Positions 52,732 to 60,029 of a stretch of 64,000 bases of DNA are shown in pieces. Each line of letters starts with the position of its first letter. Positions within the stretch are counted from its first letter, which is position 1. The position numbers and the translations under genes are program-made. The notes below the pieces were generated by a model, which saw nothing but the letters and a program-made list of their open reading frames with translations, made no database searches and was not told where the DNA came from. The DNA is from an uncultured Clostridium sp. GTDB lineage: Bacteria; Bacillota; Clostridia; Lachnospirales; Lachnospiraceae. The stretch covers positions 1 to 64,000 of the forward strand of contig UQBG01000003.1 of assembly GCA_900539185.1 (NCBI GenBank), written 5' to 3'.

Positions 52732-54123
52732 CTACATACCCCTCAATGACTTAAATATGATAATCACAACAGAAACAGCAAGAGCATACATGATAATCGA
52801 CCATACACCGGATGGAACAGTACTAAAAAAACGATTACTAAGTTCTATATATCCATCACTACCAGTAAGTCCGAAACCATTTTTGATATGCTGAAGAATG
52901 TTTCCATCATCAATATTTCCAAGATCACTACTAATATCATCGCCATTACTATTCATTTCATAGCTATTCTTAAAAACATCATCACCATTGTCATCTTTAG
53001 CAATACGTGTATACGTTGCACCATAATGATCATTGTCCTTACTCCAAAGACATCTACGAAAATACACATCGTCTGACTTATGTTTTACACCAGAATCATC
53101 AACATAATAAGTAGTTACACGTACTTGTGCAGCTATAAACTGCATATGATATTCCATACTAAAAACAGAAAAAGGAATAGTATAAAGGGTATAATAATCC
53201 GGTGGTGATGAAGTCACAGCATTATTCAACTCAACTATACCAGTAGTTTTATATGTACCAGAATCAGCAGTACACAAATATTTCTGAGTTGTAGGTGTAC
53301 CACCAACTTGAAACGCTTCAAATTGTTCCTTACAAGTAATTTTCGCTACAAACAGATTGTTCTTATCAAGAGCAAAGTCATCTACACCACGATTAATTTC
53401 TGCAACCTCAAGGTTACTATTTTGATTATTTATCTGACTTTTTGATAGCAACTGATAGAAGTATTCGACTTCATAATCATACTGCAATTCAACATTATTT
53501 TCTTCCTCAAAATTCCTCAATTCATTTTCATCATACTCAAACATACTCGAAACAGTACTTGCAGTAATCACATTAACATTTGCTTTAACCGGAACAGGGA
53601 TTGAAGAATCATACGAAGCGAAAGACTCTTGAATCTCATCATAATTCAAAGCAGTAGAAGCAAGTTCAGAATCAGACATCTGACCAGATAAATACTTATC
53701 ACAAGTCGCTTTATCCGAAAAGCGATAAATAGGTAAAGCCTCAGATACATTAAAAGGTTCATCCGCTATCTTACGAAAACCATTGCTAGGATCAGCGACA
53801 CCATCTTTCGTAATATTTACATTAACTTTATCACTGCTATAAATATGCATCCGATAAAAGTCACCTAGACCATTCCTATTAGTAAATTCAAACGTACTAT
53901 AATAACAATATCTAACAGAAGAATCACCAGATATATTATAGACAATCTCTTCAGTATGATCCCAACCGATTCGAGACGAGATAAGAGTTATAGTATGACT
54001 AATCTCTTCTGCATGAGCATCTACATTAAACACAGCCACATAGGACAGCAGTACCGACAACGTCACTACTGTTGCCATTACTCTATATTTCAATTTTTGT
54101 TTATTAATTTTCAAAATAATCAC
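52732..54123 (-). CDS. pIII-like phage adsorption protein, anchored
   Basis: Up to 463 aa. An N-terminal signal peptide (core VMATVVTLSVLLSYVAVF, cleavage near AHA-EE), a large extracellular region of about 390 residues and a single C-terminal membrane helix with a basic end (GVWSIIMYALAVSVVIIIF, KSLRGM). This is the layout of filamentous phage gene III proteins, which stay in the membrane until virion release and then bind the host. GTG 54123 overlaps the AAGGGG site; TTG 54114 (460 aa) is better spaced and I prefer it. No sequence family recognised, as usual for fast-evolving receptors. Confidence 0.75.
   Translation of the reverse strand: MIILKINKQKLKYRVMATVVTLSVLLSYVAVFNVDAHAEEISHTITLISSRIGWDHTEEIVYNISGDSSVRYCYYSTFEFTNRNGLGDFYRMHIYSSDKVNVNITKDGVADPSNGFRKIADEPFNVSEALPIYRFSDKATCDKYLSGQMSDSELASTALNYDEIQESFASYDSSIPVPVKANVNVITASTVSSMFEYDENELRNFEEENNVELQYDYEVEYFYQLLSKSQINNQNSNLEVAEINRGVDDFALDKNNLFVAKITCKEQFEAFQVGGTPTTQKYLCTADSGTYKTTGIVELNNAVTSSPPDYYTLYTIPFSVFSMEYHMQFIAAQVRVTTYYVDDSGVKHKSDDVYFRRCLWSKDNDHYGATYTRIAKDDNGDDVFKNSYEMNSNGDDISSDLGNIDDGNILQHIKNGFGLTGSDGYIELSNRFFSTVPSGVWSIIMYALAVSVVIIIFKSLRGM
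54097..54114. repeat. Palindrome-like site E (weak)
   Basis: Matches 15 of 18 positions of TTGAATATTAATATTCAA and includes the likely TTG start of the pIII-like gene. AT-rich context makes chance similarity possible. Confidence 0.4.
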
Positions 54124-54176
54124 CCCTTAAATAGAAAGAGGGTAGTAGTCGCAATATTCAACTACTACCCAGTAAA

Positions 54177-54380
54177 CTATCGAGCCGTGTTCTTGATTCT
54201 AGAAACGATACCGAATCCAGCCGGAACCAGTACGGCAAGAACAAAGGCACACGCCAGAATCGGCTCACCCTTAATTACACCAAGAATCCAAGTCAATACC
54301 TGTTTTCCTAAGTCAAGAGCGGCTGATGCATCAAATGCACCAGAAGCGGCAGTTTCTGCTAACATTGTAAATGGACCCAT
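54177..54380 (-). CDS. Candidate phage major coat protein
   Basis: 67 aa. An amphipathic N-terminal half with Ala/Glu/Asp, a hydrophobic helix at about 41-60 (ILACAFVLAVLVPAGFGIVS) and a basic C-terminus (RIKNTAR) that could contact DNA, as in pVIII. GGAGG lies 9 nt upstream of the ATG. It lies between the SSB-like and pIII-like genes, the expected place. There is no clear cleavable signal peptide, so membrane insertion may differ from M13. Confidence 0.75.
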   Translation of the reverse strand: MGPFTMLAETAASGAFDASAALDLGKQVLTWILGVIKGEPILACAFVLAVLVPAGFGIVSRIKNTAR

Positions 54381-54382
54381 AA

Positions 54383-54763
54383 CTATTTACCTCCTTTATC
54401 CTTATTTTTATCTGGAACGGTTTCCGGTGAGACACTACCGGTAGGAACTTCCGCCGGTTCTTCGACTAGCGGTTCATCCTCCTTTGGAAATCCGTTGATA
54501 AACAAGTTAAACCCGAGGTCACAATCCCGACTATTCACAGCAGTACGAGACAGACCAATCGAGCAATCGAACCGATCGCAAGTCAAGGTTGAAAGTTCTT
54601 CATATACTTCCTTACTGATGAACTTATCAAACGATGTACCGGCTAAAAGAGGGAAGTCAGCACACCCAACAATCACACCATTAAAACGGTAATATTCCTT
54701 ACCGGTTCTCTGGCTGACACCAAGTATCAAATTTGTAACAACAACATCTGCAACTATCTGCAT
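54383..54763 (-). CDS. Candidate phage ssDNA-binding protein (pV-like)
   Basis: 126 aa. Residues 1-95 look like a beta-rich OB-type domain (MQIVADVVVTNLILGVSQRTGKEYYRFNGVIVG-type start, aromatic and basic residues in strands). The last 30 residues are an acidic/Pro tail ending DKNKDKGGK. Position at the front of the coat operon matches gene V. GGAGG lies before the ATG. It ends 2 bp before the coat gene start. Similarity is by architecture rather than a decisive motif. Confidence 0.65.
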   Translation of the reverse strand: MQIVADVVVTNLILGVSQRTGKEYYRFNGVIVGCADFPLLAGTSFDKFISKEVYEELSTLTCDRFDCSIGLSRTAVNSRDCDLGFNLFINGFPKEDEPLVEEPAEVPTGSVSPETVPDKNKDKGGK

Positions 54764-54775
54764 AATTCATTCCTC

Positions 54776-54910
54776 CTAATCATTCTTAAAATTCTTAAAA
54801 AACTCCATGTTTATATCTGTTGCCCATTCCTGAAAGTCATGTTCCAGTTTCCATGTGTAAAATGTATTTACTATAAAGCAGATCATTAATATGATCCAGC
54901 AAAATACCAT
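54776..54910 (-). CDS. Phage 44-aa membrane protein
   Basis: 44 aa, MVFCWIILMICFIVNTFYTW then an acidic helix. A perfect GGAGGTGATC ribosome site precedes ATG 54910. First gene of the coat operon, only 27 bp from attR, so its promoter in the integrated state is unclear; in the circular phage it would follow attP and the left-end operon. TAGGAGG at its stop is the site of the next gene. Confidence 0.65.
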   Translation of the reverse strand: MVFCWIILMICFIVNTFYTWKLEHDFQEWATDINMEFFKNFKND

Positions 54911-54937
54911 TTGATCACCTCCAAAAGAGCAGTATCA

Positions 54938-54967
54938 ATCTAGCGGATAAATCTACGTTTTTCTGCG
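54938..54967 (+). repeat. attR and chromosomal dif-like half-site
   Basis: Core ATCTAGCGGATAAATCT (54938-54954) repeats attL. The dif-like reading is arm AGCGGATAAA (54942-54951), centre TCTACG (54952-54957), arm TTTTTCTGCG (54958-54967); the arms match as an inverted repeat at 7 of 10 positions. The right arm is chromosomal. The site lies 70 bp before the xerS-like gene, like the dif site beside xerS in streptococci. Confidence 0.8.
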
Positions 54968-54975
54968 TTTTTATA

Positions 54976-55004
54976 TTGAATAGAAGAAGCAGCTATGCTA
55001 TAAT
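54976..55004 (+). promoter_or_regulatory. Promoter of the xerS-like gene
   Basis: TTGAAT (54976-54981), 17-bp spacer and TATAAT (54999-55004). It lies between the dif-like site and the gene and is left intact by the prophage. Confidence 0.85.
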
Positions 55005-55036
55005 TGCCTTAATGAACAGAAAGGAATGATAAAACT

Positions 55037-56122
55037 ATGGCTCGTGGTTCTGAACACTATCGTGAAAAGGAACGTCATCAAAAAGAAACCTATCATGAAC
55101 TATTGGCACAGCTACCTCCTTGTGCCAGAGACTATTTACGGGATAAAGATTTAACTACCCAGATCAGCACGCGGATCTCATATGCATATGATTTGCTGAC
55201 CTTTTTCCGCTATATCAGAAATCAAAATCCAGTATATAAGGATATTGAAATTAAAAGCTTTACATATGAAGATTTAAAAAGATTTACTTCTGAGGATATT
55301 TCTGAATATCAGCATTATCTGGAGTTCAGTACGGAAGCTCTTGACGGGGAAGCTCATGAGAACGGAAAACGCTCCATTGCCCGTAAAATGGCCTGCTTAC
55401 GCGGTCTTTATGAATATCATATAAAGCACGAAAACGTAGATCGAAATCCAATGCTCTTAGTACAGATGCCGCGGATCAAAAAGGATAAGAATATTATCCG
55501 TATGAACAATTATGAAGTTCAGAATATACTTGATGCAGTTGAGAAGGTAAACGGACCTATGTCTGAACGCCAGAGAAAGGCCTGTGAGCGTACGAAACAA
55601 CGAGACCTAGCCATATTAACCCTTATGCTGGGTACCGGTATTCGTGTATCAGAATGTGTAGGTCTTGACATAACCGATATTGATTTCCATGTAAATTCCC
55701 TCACCATTGTACGAAAAGGCGGCGGTCAGGATATTCTATACTTCGGTGATGAAGTTCATGAAGTACTTGAAAACTATATAGAAGGCGAACGAAAGCAAAT
55801 CCATATAAATGAGGGCGAAGAAAAAGCCTTATTCATATCATCCAAAGGAAACCGGATGAGCGTGGATGCCATTGAACGCTTAGTAAAGAAATATGGCCGT
55901 CTGGCCGTTCCAAATAAGAAGATAACGCCTCATAAGCTCCGGAGTACCTATGGTACTGCCCTATACCGCCAGACCGGTGATATTCGGCTGGTTGCAGATG
56001 TTCTCGGTCACGAAAACATCAATACTACGATTGATTTCTATGCAGCGATCGAGGACGAACACAAACGAAAAGCAGCCAACGCGGTATCCCTAAGAAATAC
56101 AGATTCAAATGATAAAGGATGA
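55037..56122 (+). CDS. XerS-like tyrosine recombinase
   Basis: 361-aa recombinase, near the 356 aa of streptococcal XerS. A SAM-like core-binding N-terminal domain (about 20-150) precedes the catalytic domain with Arg in LGTGIRVSECVGL, Lys in IVRKGGG, HxxR in TPHKLRSTYG, His in VLGHENINTT and the nucleophile Tyr in IDFYAAI. XerS is a single-protein dimer-resolution enzyme with its site next to its gene, and a dif-like site is indeed upstream here. It lies outside the prophage repeats and beside host genes, so I read it as chromosomal. A phage origin is the alternative. Confidence 0.88.
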   Translation: MARGSEHYREKERHQKETYHELLAQLPPCARDYLRDKDLTTQISTRISYAYDLLTFFRYIRNQNPVYKDIEIKSFTYEDLKRFTSEDISEYQHYLEFSTEALDGEAHENGKRSIARKMACLRGLYEYHIKHENVDRNPMLLVQMPRIKKDKNIIRMNNYEVQNILDAVEKVNGPMSERQRKACERTKQRDLAILTLMLGTGIRVSECVGLDITDIDFHVNSLTIVRKGGGQDILYFGDEVHEVLENYIEGERKQIHINEGEEKALFISSKGNRMSVDAIERLVKKYGRLAVPNKKITPHKLRSTYGTALYRQTGDIRLVADVLGHENINTTIDFYAAIEDEHKRKAANAVSLRNTDSNDKG

Positions 56123-56128
56123 GAGCCT

Positions 56129-56839
56129 ATGAAACCACAAAAATTATTAACTTATACCCGAAAAGCTATCCAGGACTATGATATGATCCAGCCGCATGAC
56201 CGAATCGCCATAGGCATCTCCGGCGGCAAAGACAGTCTTACACTCTTGTATGCACTGGCAAAGCTCAAGGAATTTTATCCTGTACCCTACGAACTCACGG
56301 CGATCACCGTCGATCTTGGTTTTCCCGACTTTCATACCGAGTGTCTGGAAACATTCTGTCAGAGTCTGAACGTTCCTTATCATGTAGAGCATACACAGAT
56401 CGGTGAAATCGTCTTTGACTATCGGAAAGAACCAAATCCATGTTCTCTTTGCAGCCGCATGCGTAAGGGTGCCTTTAATGAGGCTGCCGCCGGCCTAGCC
56501 TGCAATAAAATTGCATATGCCCACCATAAGGATGATGTCATAGACAGCTTCCTGATGTCGATGTTATACGAAGGACGCATTCATACTTTTTCGCCCGTCA
56601 CTCATCTGGAACGATCCGGAATTACCCTGATTCGACCGTTGATCTATGCATATGAGGGAGAAATCAAATCATTTGCAGTTAAGCAGGAATTACCTGTTTG
56701 CAAGAATCCTTGTCCGGCCGATGGTATCACAAAACGTCAGGAGGCGAAGGATCTGCTTCTGGAATTAAAAAATACCGTTCCCGAAGTAAAGGAACGGATA
56801 TTCTCTGCAATCGTTGGATCAGGAATCGATGGCTGGTAA
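56129..56839 (+). CDS. TtcA-family PP-loop tRNA thiolation enzyme
   Basis: 236 aa. The ATP PP-loop is IGISGGKDSLTLLYAL (about 26-42). The Cys pair CSLCSRMRKGAF (about 108-120) and a later Cys in CKNPCPADGITKRQ match the TtcA/TtuA [4Fe-4S] pattern for 2-thiolation of tRNA. Probably modifies C32 or a related position; the exact site is not proven. Follows xerS by 6 bp. Confidence 0.87.
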   Translation: MKPQKLLTYTRKAIQDYDMIQPHDRIAIGISGGKDSLTLLYALAKLKEFYPVPYELTAITVDLGFPDFHTECLETFCQSLNVPYHVEHTQIGEIVFDYRKEPNPCSLCSRMRKGAFNEAAAGLACNKIAYAHHKDDVIDSFLMSMLYEGRIHTFSPVTHLERSGITLIRPLIYAYEGEIKSFAVKQELPVCKNPCPADGITKRQEAKDLLLELKNTVPEVKERIFSAIVGSGIDGW

Positions 56840-56903
56840 TCCGGCCATCGATTCCTTTCCTTCCTATTTATCTTCTGACAATTCTCGTTCTGATGCCGGT
56901 TTC

Positions 56904-57311
56904 TCATTCTGATAATGGCTGTTCCGCATAATACGGAACCATCAAATAACAGCCGGTTGTAATCGTTTCGTCCGATAAATGATTGATCTCCATAACCTCC
57001 TTAACATAGGCCTGTGTGGACGGATATTCTGCAGTCTTATAACCCTGAGCAATATCCCACAGGGTATCACCGGCATTCACTTCAATGCTTGTAAAATACT
57101 TCTGGTTTACATGATCCGAATGTGCACTAACCTTCGATCCGGATAATAATAAAACAACACTGACTGCTGCAATTACAAGCCCTGTAATCATAGCATAAAA
57201 TGCAGCCTTTGTATGTCTGGCTAATATACAACCAAGTATATAATGAAAGCCTCTCTTCTTCTCTCCTGCTTCCTTCCGTAAATATGTCATTTTATCATAA
57301 GCTGCTACCAT
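56904..57311 (-). CDS. YneA-like LysM protein, SOS-linked
   Basis: 135 aa. A cytosolic N-terminal 40 residues, one membrane helix (about 43-68, AFYAMITGLVIAAVSVVLLL) and a C-terminal LysM domain (SIEVNAGDTLWDIAQGYKTAEYPSTQ). ATG 57311 follows GGAGGG. Like B. subtilis YneA it is divergent from lexA with SOS-type boxes in between, so it is a candidate SOS cell-division inhibitor; note the longer cytosolic end. Confidence 0.8.
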   Translation of the reverse strand: MVAAYDKMTYLRKEAGEKKRGFHYILGCILARHTKAAFYAMITGLVIAAVSVVLLLSGSKVSAHSDHVNQKYFTSIEVNAGDTLWDIAQGYKTAEYPSTQAYVKEVMEINHLSDETITTGCYLMVPYYAEQPLSE

Positions 57312-57328
57312 AACTGCACCCTCCGTAT

Positions 57329-57416
57329 CGAACATTTGTTTTGTATGTTCTGATTATATCGAACAGCTGTTCTTTTGTCAATCTTTTTTCGAAAATATGT
57401 TCGGGAAAATATGTTC
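57329..57416. promoter_or_regulatory. Cluster of LexA (SOS) boxes
   Basis: Sites: CGAACATTTGTT (57329-57340), perfect GAACAGCTGTTC (57361-57372), CGAAAATATGTTCG (57390-57403) and a partial AAATATGTTCG to 57416. They fit the Gram-positive pattern CGAAC-N4-GTTCG and lie just upstream of the yneA-like gene. A further GAACATTTGTTT at 57606-57617 lies 82 bp before lexA. Confidence 0.85.
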
Positions 57417-57436
57417 GACTGTTTGGGTTATAGTGT

Positions 57437-57643
57437 TTATCTACAGCATTCAGAATGGTTTATATGATCGATGTTAACAAGCATCGTTTTTGAGACCCTG
57501 CATATCGTTCTTCTGCTTATCTTTTCCTCTACCTGATACAATCGACCTTTTACCTCGTAAATCTTCTCCACTGTATAGGCAAATACCACACCATCTACAA
57601 TTCCAGAACATTTGTTTGCATTCTTCTGAATAGTATGGTACAC
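57437..57643 (-). pseudogene. Fragment of a LytTR DNA-binding domain
   Basis: A 68-codon frame whose second half, YEVKGRLYQVEEKI and CRVSKTMLVNIDHI, resembles the core of LytTR transcription-factor domains (which usually read ...R.SKS.IVNI..I). The N-terminal and C-terminal thirds of a normal roughly 145-aa LytTR protein are missing, and there is no good ribosome site. It is probably a remnant in the yneA-lexA gap; a tiny functional regulator is less likely. Confidence 0.5.
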
Positions 57644-57699
57644 TAATATTACATTTGTAAAAACTATAGCATAGGATATGCCATCTGGGAGGATTATAT

Positions 57700-58314
57700 A
57701 TGGGTACAGGTAAGATTACTGACAAGCAAAGAGAAATATTGGAATATATGAAGGAACAAATTCTGTCAAAGGGATATCCACCTTCGGTTCGCGAGATTTG
57801 TACAGCCGTTCACCTAAAGTCGACCTCTTCGGTACACTCTCATCTTGAAACATTGGAGAAGAACGGATACATTCGCCGCGATCCTACGAAGCCGCGTGCG
57901 ATTGAGATCGTAGATGATACATTTCAGTTGACACGAAGAGAGCTCGTGAATGTACCTATCTTGGGCAAGGTAGCTGCCGGTCAGCCATTACTGGCAGATA
58001 ATAATATCAATGGATACTTTCCAATTCCACCAGAATATGTACATAACGCCCAAACCTTCATGCTGACAGTCCGCGGGGAAAGCATGATCAATGCCGGTAT
58101 CTTTGATGGGGATCTAATCTTGGTGGAACAGACTTCCGTTGCCAGAAACGGAGACATTGTCGTTGCCCTTATCGATGATTCCGCTACTGTAAAGACCTTT
58201 TATAAAGAAGATCATTACATCCGTCTCCAGCCGGAAAATGACACTATGGATCCGATTATTGTACAAGACTGCATGATCATGGGCAAGGTCATCGGACTTT
58301 ATCGACAGTTCTGA
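57700..58314 (+). CDS. lexA: SOS repressor LexA
   Basis: 204 aa. N-terminal winged HTH (QREILEYMKEQILSKGYPPSVREIC, about 7-32, with TSSVHSHLETLEKNGYI). Cleavage site Ala-Gly in GKVAAGQPLL (about residue 91). Catalytic Ser in VRGESMINAG (about 128) and Lys in SATVKTFYKE (about 165). TGGGAGG lies upstream. Represses SOS genes, including very likely yneA and itself through the boxes in the intergenic region. Confidence 0.97.
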   Translation: MGTGKITDKQREILEYMKEQILSKGYPPSVREICTAVHLKSTSSVHSHLETLEKNGYIRRDPTKPRAIEIVDDTFQLTRRELVNVPILGKVAAGQPLLADNNINGYFPIPPEYVHNAQTFMLTVRGESMINAGIFDGDLILVEQTSVARNGDIVVALIDDSATVKTFYKEDHYIRLQPENDTMDPIIVQDCMIMGKVIGLYRQF

Positions 58315-58340
58315 TTTCACACATATAACGATAAACTGTA

Positions 58341-58386
58341 AAAGGCAGAGGTTGTATTCTTATCCGAATATATAACCTCTGCCTTT
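58341..58386. terminator. Bidirectional terminator after lexA
   Basis: AAAGGCAGAGGTT (58341-58353) pairs perfectly with AACCTCTGCCTTT (58374-58386), 13 bp. Serves lexA and the convergent 109-aa gene. Confidence 0.9.
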
Positions 58387-58397
58387 CTCTTTACTAC

Positions 58398-58727
58398 CTA
58401 GGAATATACCACATCACAATAAAATCCCGTCTTATCTTCCTTGCAGCTTGCATAGCGATATCGCACAACAGAACCCTCATTGAATCGGACTGACATCTGC
58501 GAATATGGATAACCAACTGCCTCTGTCATCTTCTGAAACTGCTTCTGTGCCTGCTCCAAACCGTATTTATTTAGCCTGACATCTACTACAAACCGATTAT
58601 AATGAATCGTTACACAGTAGCTTTTTATTCCCTTGCAATCTGCCAGATAATGATTAAATGCACATTCAATCTCTGGTGCAGCAGACAGGTGTATATTCTT
58701 TATATATTCATTAAATACACGAAACAT
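58398..58727 (-). CDS. Hypothetical protein
   Basis: 109-aa soluble protein, unrecognised. It has alternating strands and helices with several aromatic residues and three Cys, no signal peptide and no membrane segment. GGAAGG lies upstream of the ATG. It sits 32 bp downstream of the HD-GYP-type gene and is likely cotranscribed. A DUF6145-type Lachnospiraceae protein is possible but not verified. Confidence 0.65.
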   Translation of the reverse strand: MFRVFNEYIKNIHLSAAPEIECAFNHYLADCKGIKSYCVTIHYNRFVVDVRLNKYGLEQAQKQFQKMTEAVGYPYSQMSVRFNEGSVVRYRYASCKEDKTGFYCDVVYS

Positions 58728-58759
58728 CGCATGCCTTCCCTTCTGTAATCGGTTATTCC

Positions 58760-59959
58760 CTATACTTCTTTTCCATCTGTATGGATCTTCACACCTGACT
58801 GGATCTCCCAGTGTTCTGTACCTTCCTCTTCCGGCAGAACATCCGGTATTGACTTGAATATCTCTACAAACTTATCATAATTATCCTTAAACAGCTCTAC
58901 AACCTGCGGATCAAACTGTGTTCCACTTCCCAGTGCAATCTCATTATAAGTCTGTGCCAGTGTCCAACCCTCTTTATAACAACGAGAAGCGGACAATGCG
59001 TCAAATACATCTGCCAAAGCCATCAACCGGCTCACATAGGCGATCTCTTCGCCTTTCATACCCAGATAGCCCTTTCCATCCCACCGCTCATGATGCTGCA
59101 GTGCGATTGTCCGGGCAATCTCCATGATCTCACCTGTTGCATTATGTAATAGTGCCTCTCCATAAAGTACATGATTTTTCACAATCGCATATTCTTCATC
59201 CGTCAGTTTTCCCGGTTTGTTCAAAATTTCCTCTGGAATCATCAGCTTTCCGATATCATGCATCATGGAAGCTGTACATACCATATCCGTATAATCCTCA
59301 TCAAAACCGGATGCCTCACACAAAACGCGCATATATTTTGAGACTCTTCGAACATGTTCTCCGGTTGATTTTGACTTTGATTCACATATATTTGAAAACG
59401 AGAGTATAATCTCCTCCTGACTGATCTTCAACTGCTGTGAATAAATAAAGATATCCGCCATCATCTCGTTATTCCGATCTACAATAAAGTAAGCGATAAA
59501 TGACATGAATATAATAACCAGTTCCTTTGGAATAAAGTTATAGAATAATGCGGCCTCAAAGCTTTGCGCCAGTGGATCATTGGGAATCAGACCTATATAC
59601 ATATTCAGTATAGAAGACCCCAACATCAATGCCGTATTAATCAGTGTCGTAAACAGTACCAGTACCCTGTTATAATAAAGAGACGCTATCAATAACGGAA
59701 ATAATACAATTGCCGATGCATAATAAGACAAAAATGAACAAAGAACTGCACTCACAAGTGAGGTACAGATAATAACCATATACATAATATAGTTTTTCTC
59801 AATATTAAAACAATTAAGTTCCTCTTTTTCAAAATTAATCAGATTACTGAATACCAGACACCATATGATCAACAGCAGATACAATGTATACCGCAATGAT
59901 TTCGCTACTATATTATTAATCTTTATATTATTTACTTTTAAAAAGCGCATTAAATTCAT
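58760..59959 (-). CDS. Membrane-bound HD-GYP-type phosphodiesterase-like protein
   Basis: 399 aa. Five to six hydrophobic helices (about 20-175) are followed by a cytosolic HD domain: GEHVRRVSKYMRVL, MMHDIGKLMIPEEILNKPGKL, HHERWDGKGYLGMKGEEI and ALADVFDALSASRCYK. Such proteins hydrolyse cyclic di-GMP or related signals. The signature GYP is GYL here, so activity or specificity may differ. Last residues are acidic. The next gene upstream is the rsfS operon, separated by 70 bp. Confidence 0.87.
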   Translation of the reverse strand: MNLMRFLKVNNIKINNIVAKSLRYTLYLLLIIWCLVFSNLINFEKEELNCFNIEKNYIMYMVIICTSLVSAVLCSFLSYYASAIVLFPLLIASLYYNRVLVLFTTLINTALMLGSSILNMYIGLIPNDPLAQSFEAALFYNFIPKELVIIFMSFIAYFIVDRNNEMMADIFIYSQQLKISQEEIILSFSNICESKSKSTGEHVRRVSKYMRVLCEASGFDEDYTDMVCTASMMHDIGKLMIPEEILNKPGKLTDEEYAIVKNHVLYGEALLHNATGEIMEIARTIALQHHERWDGKGYLGMKGEEIAYVSRLMALADVFDALSASRCYKEGWTLAQTYNEIALGSGTQFDPQVVELFKDNYDKFVEIFKSIPDVLPEEEGTEHWEIQSGVKIHTDGKEV

Positions 59960-60029
59960 ACGTCCACCCTATTCCTTATACTGTTAACTATAAGGCCTGT
60001 AGTATTTAATGTCAACCTGGATTTCCCAT

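Larger units (their letters stand above)
46485..54954. mobile_element. Filamentous (inovirus-type) prophage with CRESS-like Rep, integrated at a dif-like site
   Basis: An 8.45-kb unit bounded by a 17-bp direct repeat. Seen: an HUH-SF3 replication protein, a nonanucleotide stem-loop origin, an ssDNA-binding protein candidate, a small coat protein candidate, a pIII-like anchored surface protein, tiny membrane proteins and a Zot/pI-like ATPase, plus an XRE regulator, an RHH regulator and a SprT-like protein. Size, one-strand morphogenesis block and order fit inoviruses. No integrase lies inside; the Xer-like recombinase is just outside the right repeat, so host-Xer integration is inferred. Virion production is not shown. 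Confidence 0.88.

Noticed and set aside
55037..56122. XerS-like gene as the phage's own integrase
   Set aside because: It is outside the exact 17-bp repeats, has its own promoter between the site and the gene, and is followed closely by a host tRNA-modification gene; kept as an alternative only.
57474..57725. 83-codon minus-strand frame overlapping the lexA start
   Set aside because: It overlaps the LytTR-like frame and lexA, with no ribosome site or recognisable domain.
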